Below are positions 12,073-21,826 of a stretch of DNA of 64,000 nucleotides, piece after piece (the stretch's first letter is position 1; every line of letters begins with the position of its first letter). The notes beneath the pieces were generated by a model that worked only from the letters and a program-made list of their open reading frames with translations, was not told where the DNA came from and made no database searches. Made by a program: the position numbers and the translations under genes. The DNA comes from Hygrocybe punicea (Eukaryota; Basidiomycota; Agaricomycetes; Agaricales; Hygrophoraceae): contig OY744469.1 in NCBI GenBank assembly GCA_963556145.1, positions 1,550,001 to 1,614,000 of the forward strand. The letters run 5' to 3'.

Positions 12073-13752
12073 ATGACGTACGGATTGATGCCTCTCCGAG
12101 GTGATCGTTCAGCCCCGACGTTTCATGGTGACGAACACGACCTTCCCCGCTTCTTTGACGAAATTGACATGCTCGCCTCCGACTGTGGACTCACGGACGC
12201 TATGAAGATTCGCTACACGCTCCGGTACCTCGATAATGACAATTACGAACTTTGGTCTACCCTACCTGCCGCTTCAGCAAAGGACTTCATTGCTTTCTGA
12301 CGTGCCGTCTTCAACTTTTATCCCGGTGCTACGAATTCCATCCGGTATACGATCTCGGATCTCGATCAACTTACGCGACGACAATCGGCTTACGGTATAG
12401 AGAACAAAGCGGACTTAGGACAATATTTCCGGGATTTCATATGCATTTCCGGTGTCTTGTTTGACAACGGCCGTCTAACGGATAAGCAACAGAACACATA
12501 CTTCGCCAACGGATTCGACTCAGACCTTCGTCTACGTATTGAAGAACGCCTCCATTACCTTCTTCCTGACCATTACCACGACGATCCGTACCCGCTCGAT
12601 GTTTTCCACGATGCCGCCTTATTCCTACTTTCCGGTTATCGCTCCGTTCCGAAATCCCCTTCCCTTGCCGTTACCATCTCTAGTCCCGATTCCGGTCCCA
12701 GTCCCCCACCCGTCATAGCTTTGTCATCTCCGGTCCCGATTCTGACCTCGATCCCGCCCACCGTCGTTCGTTCCGTCGCCCACGTTCATTCCGGTCCTAC
12801 GTATACTCCGTCCTCTTTATCGCATATTTCGTCCCTGTCCATTCCGGTGCCCGTCGAGATTGTCATTTGTTTACAGGTATTGTCGTCCAGTCCCGTGTCG
12901 TCCCCGTCCGATCCCATTCCCGATTTATCGATGCCGGTCACCGATTTATCCAATTCATTTCCTATTTCGTCCACGTCGTCTCCGGATTCGACCCCTCCGC
13001 TTTCCGTCCACGAACTCGTACCGGACCCGCTCCCATTGTCCTCGGACTCTCCAGAAATAGACATTCCGTCCCCGATATCGCCGCCATATTGTCCTCCGTC
13101 ACCGTCTATCGAGATTCCGTTGACTTTGGTTGAGTATTCCGTACCCGTTCCCATTCCGGACTCCATTCCACCCCTTTTATTTGATTTCGATTCCGGTTCC
13201 GATTCCGTTATGTCGACCCCTTCGTTCCCGGTTCCCCTTGTCGTTTCCGCTCCCGTATCGTTGTCGGTTCTGTCTTCGCCCGCTTGGGGCACCCTGTCAT
13301 TTTTAGACCCGTCACGCGGCACACCCGTTATATGGGATCGTGTTGGTGTCGGCACTCCGGTTCTCAATTTTATTTTATTCCTCGTTTCCGTCTTCATTCT
13401 ACTTTGTGATCGCATTCTGGACCTCCGCCCCCTCGACACCTCGCTCGAATATTTGCAAGAAGTTCTCCGCCTCCTCTCGTCGTTCCGCCTCCGACCTTCT
13501 TTCAGAAACTCTTGTGGGGATGTAGACCCGTTTCCGTCTCCTATTTTTGCGTTTTCGTCTTCCGTTCCGCTTTCCGTTTCCGCTCCCGTTTCTCATTTAT
13601 TTATATTTTCGTTTCCATTTCTAGTTTCCATTGTTTCCCACTCGTTCCGGACCTGTTTCGTTTCCGTTGTATTCTGGTCCTGTCCTCCTCCTCGACCCCC
13701 AGATTCCAGCTATCTTATCTCGTCATTCCGTTTCCCTCTTTTCTGTTTATAG
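12073..13752 (+). pseudogene. Gag-like ORF of the LTR element, one in-frame TGA
   Basis: Encodes a capsid-type Gag beginning near MPLRGDRSAPTFHGDEHDL, a start typical of gag proteins in mushroom Ty3-like elements, followed by helical sequence with FFDEIDML and YFANGFDSDLRLRIEERL. A single TGA at 12298-12300 interrupts an otherwise continuous frame of about 560 codons. After residue ~200 the product becomes Ser/Pro/Val low complexity, and this part may be noncoding because the opposite strand is open too. No zinc knuckle, protease or polymerase follows. Confidence 0.6.
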
Positions 13753-13831
13753 TTTTATTATATACTCTATTTTTATTTTATATACATTGTTCGACGTTCC
13801 GCTTTCCCTTCCCTTTTCGTCCATTCCCCTT

Positions 13832-15324
13832 TTACTCCCTTCTCCTTTCGTCGAGTTTCGTGTCGATTAGGTCGAGTTGACCCAGGATATGGGCCTGGTT
13901 CGCGCGTAGTCGATTTAGCTCCTGCGTCCAACGGGTTAGCTTGGTGTGGACCTCCGCGACGTATTCAGAGAGGCCGTCCGCGATCGTCGATATCTCCCTT
14001 TGCGTTTCCGTCGCCATCTTGCGTACTGCCCGGACGTGGTCGTTGATTCCGGCTCCGATCCGCGGGTGCTTGAACGGATTTCCTCGTCTCCCTTCGTCCC
14101 GCTCCGATTCCATATCCGGTTCGACGTCGGTCAACGTCCGCTTACTCGTCGACGCCTCTCCGGTCCGCAACCTAGGCTTCCTCACGGGCTTTGGTATCTT
14201 CTTCGCGACGACCTTTCTCTTTGGACTACCCGCCTTCGCCTTCCCTTTCCTTTTCGCTTTTCCAGATCTGGTGGCCGGTCCCTTCGTCGATAACCCGCAA
14301 CGTCGTTTAAGCCTTTTGCATCGATCGCACGCGTACCCCTCGATTCCACGACAAACTGCATTGGCGGTCACGCACGCATCGCATTGCCGGATCTGGAACG
14401 ACTGCATGTACTACGGATTAGTTAGGCACCACGGATATACGAGTCCGCGAGATATCACTTACCCCCGGAATCTTTCCCTTCGGTTCCGCGTCCTCGTTCC
14501 CGCTCGCATTCGAGAAATCGTTGCCGCTGTTGTAGTCCCCGTGAACGGTCTCGTCGTCCCGGTTGACCCTCTTATCCCGGTTGAGCTTTTTGTGTTTGAT
14601 CGCGTTGAGTGCTTGAAGCCGCTCGTATTTTCGTAGTTGTTGGTTGGACCAGGTGTCCTCCTCGTCCTCGCTTCCGTGATCGCTGGTTCGTGCAGTCTCC
14701 TCCCGGTCCCTTTCCGCGGCTGCATTATCCCTTTTTGCTGCCTCTGCTGCCTTCGCCCTTTCCGCCTCCTCGATCCGCTTCTCTGCCTCTGCCCTCCTAT
14801 TCATCTCCTCTTCGTATTGTCGCGATTCCTCCGCCCATTTCCGCTCGATCCTTTCCGCCTCCTCGACCCGTTGTTTCCTCGCTTCCGCCCTCCTATTTTC
14901 CTCCTCCTTCTCCTCCTGTAAACGTGACGCTTCCTCGACTTCCCGACGCACGGCCTCTTCCCATTCCCGCTTCTTGTACTCCTCACGATTCCGCAACCAT
15001 TCCTCGACCTCGACCACCATCTCTCCGCCCATCGAGAAATCCTTCGGTTCCGTCACGTCGATTCCGTTGTCCCGGATTTCCGTCAAGATTCCTCTGTAGT
15101 TCTGCTGCCGGGTATCGTTAGTCCGTGCCGTTTACAGGAACGGGATCTCTTACCATGGCCCGTCGTCGTCTCACCACCCATTGCCGTGCTTCGTTCTCGA
15201 ATCCGTCGCATACGATATCGATTCCGGCCGCATCGACTTCTAGTAACTCGGCCACGGCGCTCTCGAAATCTTGCCGCGTTTCTGCATCGAGAGTATTGAG
15301 GAATTTGTTGTATTCCGTCGACAT
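13832..15324 (-). CDS. Zn2Cys6 zinc-cluster protein carried antisense in an LTR element
   Basis: Three exons join cleanly: 15324-15136, 15104-14463 and 14401-13832, with a 31-nt intron (GTAAAC...GACTAACG...CAG) and a 61-nt intron (GTAAGT...CCTAACTAA...CAG), giving 466 aa without stops. The N-terminal 63 aa are acidic helical (MSTEYNKFLNTLDAETRQDF). Residues ~64-277 include a highly charged Glu/Arg/Ala coiled coil. Exon 3 opens with CDACVTANAVC then CDRCKRLKRRC, an exact C-X2-C-X6-C-X7-C-X2-C-X6-C fungal zinc cluster. Then come a basic Lys/Pro segment and a short heptad region near the C-terminus. Zinc clusters of this type bind DNA; a regulatory role is inferred. Opposite orientation to gag and true introns argue against it being retroviral gag/pol. 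Confidence 0.75.
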
Positions 15325-15656
15325 TTGGTGTTGGTGTTTGTTGGGTTTGTTGGGCTCGTTGAGGTTGTTGTCGAGATTGTTGAGAGTCGCGTTGAAAAGT
15401 TTTCTTGTTTGTATTTGTTGCCCCGTCACGTGACCGTTGTTCCTTTATCCAGCCGTTTCGCCCCACCCTCTTTTAGTAGCTCTGGACCACTGCTTCCCGA
15501 CGCTTCGATACCCGCCGGCTTCGACTCCGCTCACGTTGTACTCCCGTTTCCGTCCGTTTTCGACATCACCTCCGCTCATTTATTCCCACAACCCTGGTAT
15601 CTTCGTTATTTTGTATGGATCGACCAGGGATGGTCTCTATCTGAGTCCTGACCGGA

Positions 15657-16253
15657 TGTAGAGGCTCCGGCCCCTCTGGACCCGAATCCTCTTCATATCC
15701 CACTTCGTCCCCGTCCATTCTTATTCACGTATCATCGATTCCGCCCGTTTCTGGTCTTTTCCGTCGATTCCGCTCCGGATTCCGCCTCCGGAATCGTTCA
15801 TACTCAAGATGCGATGTCTCTAACGACCCGGAATCAGTATGTATATAGTTACATATGATATATCTTCGTTTCCCGTTACTTAGTACATAGCACCATTCCC
15901 CCTATACTCCGCTCCACCTCTCTACCATCAGTTACAGCCTTCGGTTGTAGTACATAGTTACTATAGCACAGGATCTCTCCCAGTAGTATAAAAGATGTAC
16001 TCTTATACTACAACCATAGAGAAAATACAGGTTATCACTCCCCTTCAGTTCTATTTCTCAGTCCTCGCTTCGTATCGTCTCCATATTAGTCTTCGTAACT
16101 CCACTCCCTACACTTCCCCTCTGATCCAGAACCCCTGGATTCGGGTTGGATTGATTAGACACTACATAGAAAATAAACTCCTCTGATCACTTCTTAGCTG
16201 ATCACCCTTTCCATAGATTCCCATTTGGGTCTACAACCACACTCGCCGTCACA
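15657..16253 (+). repeat. 3' LTR of the gag-only element
   Basis: Same length as the 5' LTR and different at about seven positions, all transitions and six of them in CpG context. Starts TGTAGAGGCTCCGG and ends CGCCGTCACA. No strong polypurine tract precedes it. Confidence 0.85.
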
Positions 16254-16892
16254 TCGGGTTGAAGAGTCCAGTACAGGATTGGTGAAGAGAGTGTCTTGAG
16301 GTAGCATGGATATAGTGACAAGGTTGGTATAAAAGAAAACAATGGAATGTGTTAGGAGAAAACCAACTAAGATGGTGGGATAGTCGAGGTCAGACATGTG
16401 AACAGCATAAGCTGTACCAGATGACAATGTCTGTGTCAATGATGTATCAAGGAGTGATGTCTTGTCCTGGTGTGGAACAATGACATCCACTTGATGTTGG
16501 TATTCTTCCAAGAAAGGATATTGTTGTAAGGAGTGTGGGAGGCATCAAGGTTACAGATGAAAAAGGATAAATGAATGTGGGTCCAGGTTTTGAGTCATGG
16601 CACAGGTGACAAGCTGTGGGAATAAGATGTTGGGTACTGCATTGAAGCGATGTCGTGTGAACAATAAATGATAGGGGTCAGTTCACTGTATTGGGAAGTC
16701 GTATGGTCTGTGGTCGAAGTCTGGAGGTATGTGCTTTGGTGATAGTCGGATTGGAGGGAACAGTGAAATGTCTTGTGATTGAGGATTGTTCAGAGTATAC
16801 AAGCAGGTGAGGAATGTCATTGGATCGTCAGGGAGGATAATGGTAGGCACAGGATATGAAAGTGGAAACCATATATCTGGGAATAGAAATTG

Positions 16893-17056
16893 TCAATTAT
16901 GTGTTGGTATACTGTCGAGGCAAATGTTGGTTTTATCAATGAAGGAAGGTTGCCTTTTCCAGAGGCAATCATGACAATGTAGAAACCAATCAAGAAGGTG
17001 ATCACTATGGCACCAATGATCATCATAGTTATGAACTGTTTGGTGAGGATAGCCAT
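16893..17056 (-). pseudogene. Small membrane-protein ORF of the 1.6-kb LTR, frameshifted copy
   Basis: Starts MAILTKQFITMMIIGAIVIT and matches the intact copies at 49895-50065 and 58608-58772. One base is missing after about codon 32 (164 nt instead of 165), which destroys the C-terminal frame. Confidence 0.5.
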
Positions 17057-18522
17057 TGTGAGTTGGTTTGGGAAGACAGTATGTCATACAATGAGGACAA
17101 TGAGAGTGATGTCTGTTGGCAAGGGGACTATTCAGGTACAGCAAGGTCACATGGGGATATGTCCATGGTTGGTCTGGATTGTTCTAGAAGAAAGGAAGAA
17201 AAGAGAACAAGAACAAGAATAAACAATGATGTCCAAAAGAAGATAAAAGGCAAAGGGGAATGAAAAAGGAAGGTGTGGTAATGTGGAATCATCATGGCAG
17301 GTACCGGAGTTGGAATTGGAGTTGTGGAGTTGAAAAATGTAACACCTAGGCTGAATTTCAACTTTACATTTTAAAATATACAGATATTCCTGTTACAGAG
17401 CAACAGTATAAACTCTAACTAATCTAGATTGTGTTATTAATAGTGCTGAAATTTCAAGTCAGTCAGTAGTTTGACCAAAACTAAGTCTCTAGTCAGCATA
17501 AATTAGACTAATACGTGAAAGATTAGGTTCAGGTTTGAACCAGTTTAAACCAGGTTCACAAGAATCCCTCCTTGACTGAACCTTGAACTGAACCTAAGGT
17601 TTGGTTCAAGCATTACCCTGAACCTTGAACTGAACTTGGGTTCAGTTCATGTAGGTTCAGGTTTGAACCCAGGTTCAGAACCAAACTGTACCATCACTAC
17701 AAGAAACACCAGATTGCTGCAAGGAAGACCCCACCTCTGAGTAAGAGGGCTAGAAGAAACACTCATCAAAGCTTTCCTCCTCCTCACCTTGACAGCAGTC
17801 CTGCTCCAAGCATTGAGGAGGTAACTACCAACCAGAAGAGGAATTGAGTGAGCGGTGGAGTGGTAGCAAGCATGGATAATGTGACCTAGTTCCCATGGTG
17901 GATCCAGAGAGTAGCACATCTGGATGTAGCAGATACCCTTATCCCAGTCTTTCCAAGGCACGCATCCTCTGCACACCCTGAGGGTACCCCTGGTACTTCT
18001 CCAGCGGATACTGGATCATTGGTCATCAATGTGCTAATATCAGACTTGCAGAGAGGCTGTTCAAGGAATGGACCTCACTGGTATATGCATTCTATTCACC
18101 AGAAGTCCACATAAAGACAGATAAGAATGGATTGCAGGGACATGAATTCCGATGCTCAAACAAGGGCTGCAGCACAAAGATAACTTGTTGGCTTGATAAA
18201 GGTGATGCCTGATCGATGGGCAACCTTTGTAAACATGTGAAACATTGCTGGGGGGACAAGGTTCTAGTGCAGGCAGATGGGCTGAATATAGCAAAGGCAA
18301 GGACTGCCATGGCAATGTACTTGAGATCTGATCAATCGCAATTGCATTCAAGGGGCACACTAAAGCAGGAATCAAGACATACTCGACTTGGCAGCAGACA
18401 AAGATGGAGATCTGGTGGGTTCACCTTCTTGATGCCACGGTTACCATCCTGATTGCAATCTAACAGATCTAAGATTGTGTGATGGGTTGGCAAATCATCG
18501 TGCCCATTCTTGATTGTCGAGG

Positions 18523-19989
18523 TAGTGCTAACAAAGTTCAGTTCAGTCCAGTTCAGACTCATTTTTAATGAACCTGAACCGCCCTGAACAGTTCGGATTT
18601 TTTTTTCAGGGCCTAAACTGGGTTAATGAATGGTTCAGATGCTCAATTTTAGTATTATCATGCATTTTACAAAACAAATTCACAATATATTATTGTACCT
18701 ATCTGATCTATCTAGGAAACTCATTATCTTATGGTAAATATTTAAATTTGTCTGTATCTGTGGGTATCGCCTTGCGTTGGTGAGGCACCCACCCCCCTGT
18801 AACCTCATGAACATAGCCCCAATGTCAATTGATGCTGGGCTGCATGGTTGCAAGGTGTTCACTGGGGGTGGGGACCTGGTCCCTGCCACTGGTGGTGACC
18901 CTGTGGCTTCGCTGTTCATTTTTTTGTGTAGTTAGTACTAGAGAATAAAATGAGCATACCTAGTGCAGTGGGAGGATGCATGGCTCCTGCTGCTCCCCTC
19001 ACCTCCAATGTGATCCATTGTCCACGTCATTGCCATTGCCATTGCTGCTGCTGTAGACAATGGCATGCACATTTGCATGGTTGGGGCATTCACAGTGCTG
19101 TCAACACTGTTGCTGCCGGTGCTGCTGCCAGTGCTGGTGGTGCTGTTGCTGCTGGTGCTGCTGGTTCTGCTGGTGCTGCTGGTCCACTGCTCCCCTCACC
19201 TCCATCATGATCCATTGTCCCTGTTCTTGTGGTTGCCATGACTGTTGCTGTGGATGATGGTGTGGGTATGGGTGTTGGCATTGGCATTGGCTGGCATGTA
19301 ATGTAGTGTTAGTTGTGTTTATTAATGAATAAAAACTTATGATTGGCAGCGGGGATGGGTGCACCATTCCCCACTGCTTTCTTTTTCTTGTTTGCAGGTG
19401 GTTTGTTGGTAACAATGTGCCGCTTTGGCTGCCAGGCAGTTGTTGAGTGGTTGCTGCACAGGCACTGCTGCCACCACCACTGGTGCTGGTGCTTGTGCTC
19501 AGTGCTTTTGTGGTACACTCACATCATCATTTGTCATGTCTTGTGCCCTTCGACTTCATGTGTTGGTGACTGGTTCCAGTGGCGGCGCATGGTGGTGGCA
19601 GTAGGGGTATATCTAGAAAAGTAATAGTAAAATAAAATCAAGAATGAAATCAAGAACTTACTAAGTTTCTTTGAATGCAGTGTTTGAGGCTCTTGTTGAA
19701 GTTGTTCTTAGCCATGGCAAAGATAAAGTTTGGAACGTAAAATGGAAATTTTCCAGAATCGGCAAGTAAGTAAAACACAACTAACAGCAAAATTTACACG
19801 ACCTACAGACATTGGTTTGGCGGTTCTGAACTGCTCGTGAACCGTTTAGACAACCCAGGGGTTGCCTGAACCCCAAACCAGACCCATGGTTCAATTCAGC
19901 CCAAGGTGCTGGACTGAACCAAACTTCTGGTTCGGTTCAGAGTTTGAACCGGGTTTGGATCGGTTCTGAACCGAACTTTGGCAGCACTA
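18523..19989. mobile_element. hAT nonautonomous element (1,467 bp) in the hAT transposase relic
   Basis: Ends TAGTGCTAACAAAGTTCAG and CTTTGGCAGCACTA. Flanks tgtcgagg and tgtcaagg are an 8-bp TSD with one CpG-type mismatch. Subterminal GAACCTGAAC words. The interior has CTG/GTG-rich low complexity and a GGGTGCACC...GGCAG splice-like block also present in the elements at 20448 and 54817. Confidence 0.8.
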
Positions 19990-20447
19990 TGTCAAGGATG
20001 ATAGCTTCAAGATGTTGATGAAAATGGGAAGGCCAGAGCTTTGGTTGCCATCAGTGCACACTGTGGCACGAGATGTACATCTGGTCTACGTTAGATGCTG
20101 TGCATGCATTGCCAAAATGTTGCAGGTCAGCAAGGTCACTGACAAAATGGCCCAAGTTGAGAGGCCATTAGGACGACAATGGCCGGCTGAGCATCACTCT
20201 TGATGCATGGAGTTCTCCCAATCACAAAGCATTCCTGGCAATCACTATCCACCTGTTGCATGATGGGAAGCCATTGCAGATGGTTCTTGATGTGATTGAA
20301 CTGGCCAAGGCACACACAGGGTTCAACATGGCAACGGCCATGGATGACACTCTCAAGGAGTTTGGGATCACTAAAAAGGTGTGTTTACTATTATGATTGT
20401 GGAGATTGTGTGTGATACTCACATTGTAGACAGCTTTTTGCCCTGAC

Positions 20448-21692
20448 TAGTGCTACCAAAGTTCAGTTCAGTCCAGTTCAGACCTATTTTGGCTGAACCC
20501 TGAACTGAACCTGGAGTTCAGTTCAGGATTTCACATGAACTGAACCTGAACCGCCCTGAACCGTTCAGATTTTTTTTTGGGGCCCAAACTGGGTTCATGA
20601 ATGGTTTGGAGACTCAATTTCACTCTTATCATGTATTCTACATGTAAAATTTCACAATTTATTATTACATGTTCTAACTAACTACAAAACTCAATATATT
20701 ATTATTAAAATTTTAACCTCTGGTGCTGGTGAGGCACCCATCTCCCTTTAACCTTGTGAACATGGCCATCAATTGATGCTGGGCTGCATGTTTGTGAGGT
20801 GTTCACTGGGGGTGGGGACCTGGTCCTGCCTTGCGCTGTTGGTCGCACACCTAGTGCAGCAGGAGTCGGTTGGTGCACCACTCCCATCACCTCCATCGTG
20901 ATCCATCGTCCTTGTCCTTGTTGCTGCCATTGCATTGCTGTTGCTGCCACTGTTGCTGTTGCTGTTGCTGTTGCCATTGCTGTGGTGTTGGGCATTGGCG
21001 TGAGTGTGGGCATGGGCGTGGGCATGGGCATGGGTGAGGGTGAGGGTGTGGGCATCATTGGGCTGGTGTGGATAGTACTATTAGCTGACTTCATTATTAA
21101 TAAATACACTTATGAAGGGCAGCGGGGTTGGGTGCACCATCCCTGCTGCTCTCTTTCTCTCATTTGGGGGTGGTTTTTTGACTGCTATGGTGGTGGTGGT
21201 GTTGGTGTTGGTGTTGGTGTTGGTGCTCGTGCCACCACTGCTGCCACCTCTGATGCTGGTGCTGGTGCTTGCATCGTGTGTTGTTGTTGTTGTTGTTGTC
21301 ATCCATTTTGCCTACAACAGTATTAGTGAATGAGAAACAAATGATAATGAAAGTAAAACTTTACCTATTTGCCTTGAACGCTTGCATTCGAGGCTTTTCA
21401 GAGTGGTGGTTGTCGGTGGCTGAGAATAAAGTTTAGTGACTAAAATGGAAATTTGCTGAATCAGCATATGAGTAAAAACTTCTGTTTGAAGCGAAAAATA
21501 CATACCTGTGGACATCAGTTTGGTGGTTCTGAACCACTCATGAACCATTTAGACAACCTGGGGGTTGCCTGAACCCCAAACTGGACCCGGGGTTCAGTTC
21601 AGCCCAAGGTACTGGACTGAACTGAACTTCTGGTTCAGTTTGGGGTTCGAACCAGGTTCAGATCGGTTCTGAACCAAACTTTGGCAGCACTA
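20448..21692. mobile_element. hAT nonautonomous element (1,245 bp), perfect 8-bp TSD
   Basis: Ends TAGTGCTACCAAAGTTCAG and AACTTTGGCAGCACTA, with TSD gccctgac at 20440-20447 and 21693-21700. It splits the transposase codons LALTADNASPND. The interior shares the GGTTGGGTGCACC block with its neighbour at 18523-19989, so they belong to one subfamily. Confidence 0.85.
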
Positions 21693-21826
21693 GCCCTGAC
21701 TGCTGATAATGCATCCCCAAATGATGTGATGGTTAAGGATCTTGCAGTTCTCAACTTGGTTCCAAGGGGAGGCCAGCCAAGTGTGCTGCTTTGATCATGT
21801 AATCAACTTGGTTGTGAGATTGTTGC

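Larger units (their letters stand above)
11282..16253 (+). mobile_element. Pol-less LTR retrotransposon with antisense cargo gene (4,972 bp)
   Basis: Two 597-bp LTRs (11282-11878 and 15657-16253) with TGT...ACA ends flank a 3.8-kb interior. The 4-bp TSD tcgg lies at 11278-11281 and 16254-16257. The interior has a plus-strand gag-like frame (12073-13752) and, on the minus strand, an intact three-exon Zn2Cys6 gene (15324-13832), convergent with gag across an 80-bp AT-rich spacer. No protease, reverse transcriptase, RNase H or integrase was found, so mobility would need a partner. LTRs differ at about 7 sites, so the insertion is young. Confidence 0.85.
5027..17344. mobile_element. 1.6-kb LTR family, copy 1 (solo LTR, interrupted twice)
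   Basis: Begins TGATACGGATCGCTTCTGC and ends GAAAAATGTAACA, with a perfect 5-bp TSD cctag at 5022-5026 and 17345-17349. Related copies lie at 48729-50367 and 57434-59061. The pieces of copy 1 (5027-5182, 10900-11281, 16254-17344) add up to about 1,625 bp, matching the 1,639 and 1,628 bp of the uninterrupted copies. The TG...CA-type ends (TGTTAC...GTAACA in the others) and 5-bp TSD identify it as a solo LTR. It carries a frameshifted copy of an antisense small membrane-protein ORF. Confidence 0.8.
4607..17699. mobile_element. Outer hAT-like nonautonomous element (host of the stack)
   Basis: Left end CAGTGATGGTAAGGTTTGG and right end CCAAACTGTACCATCACTA form terminal inverted repeats, with subterminal arrays of GGTTCAG/CTGAACC words on both sides. 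Flanks 4599-4606 (caagatcc) and 17700-17707 (caagaaac) match at 6 of 8 positions, consistent with an old hAT-type 8-bp duplication. Subtracting the inserted LTR leaves about 770 bp without coding capacity. Confidence 0.6.
4477..17976 (-). pseudogene. Unidentified antisense ORF split by the 13-kb insertion stack
   Basis: On the minus strand an open frame runs 17976 to about 17700 and contains Cys and aromatic residues (GKDWDKG-like, LVGSYLLNAW). When the hAT-like element and one copy of its 8-bp target duplication are taken out, the frame continues without shift through LVFLEGNKGIDGQILIWEDA and stops with TAA at 4477-4479. The in-frame junction is what the sequence shows; the identity of the protein is unknown to me. 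It could be an exon of a host gene or of an older transposon. Confidence 0.4.

Noticed and set aside
12786..13439. 217-codon minus-strand frame inside the gag-only LTR element
   Set aside because: Gly/Ser/Asp low complexity complementary to the Ser/Pro part of the gag frame, with no start context or domain; the real antisense gene begins further right and has proper introns.
17950..17995. Short match to the end of the 407-bp LTR (CACCCTGAGGGTACCCCTGG)
   Set aside because: Only about 40 bp of similarity and no partner end; could be chance or a tiny LTR remnant.
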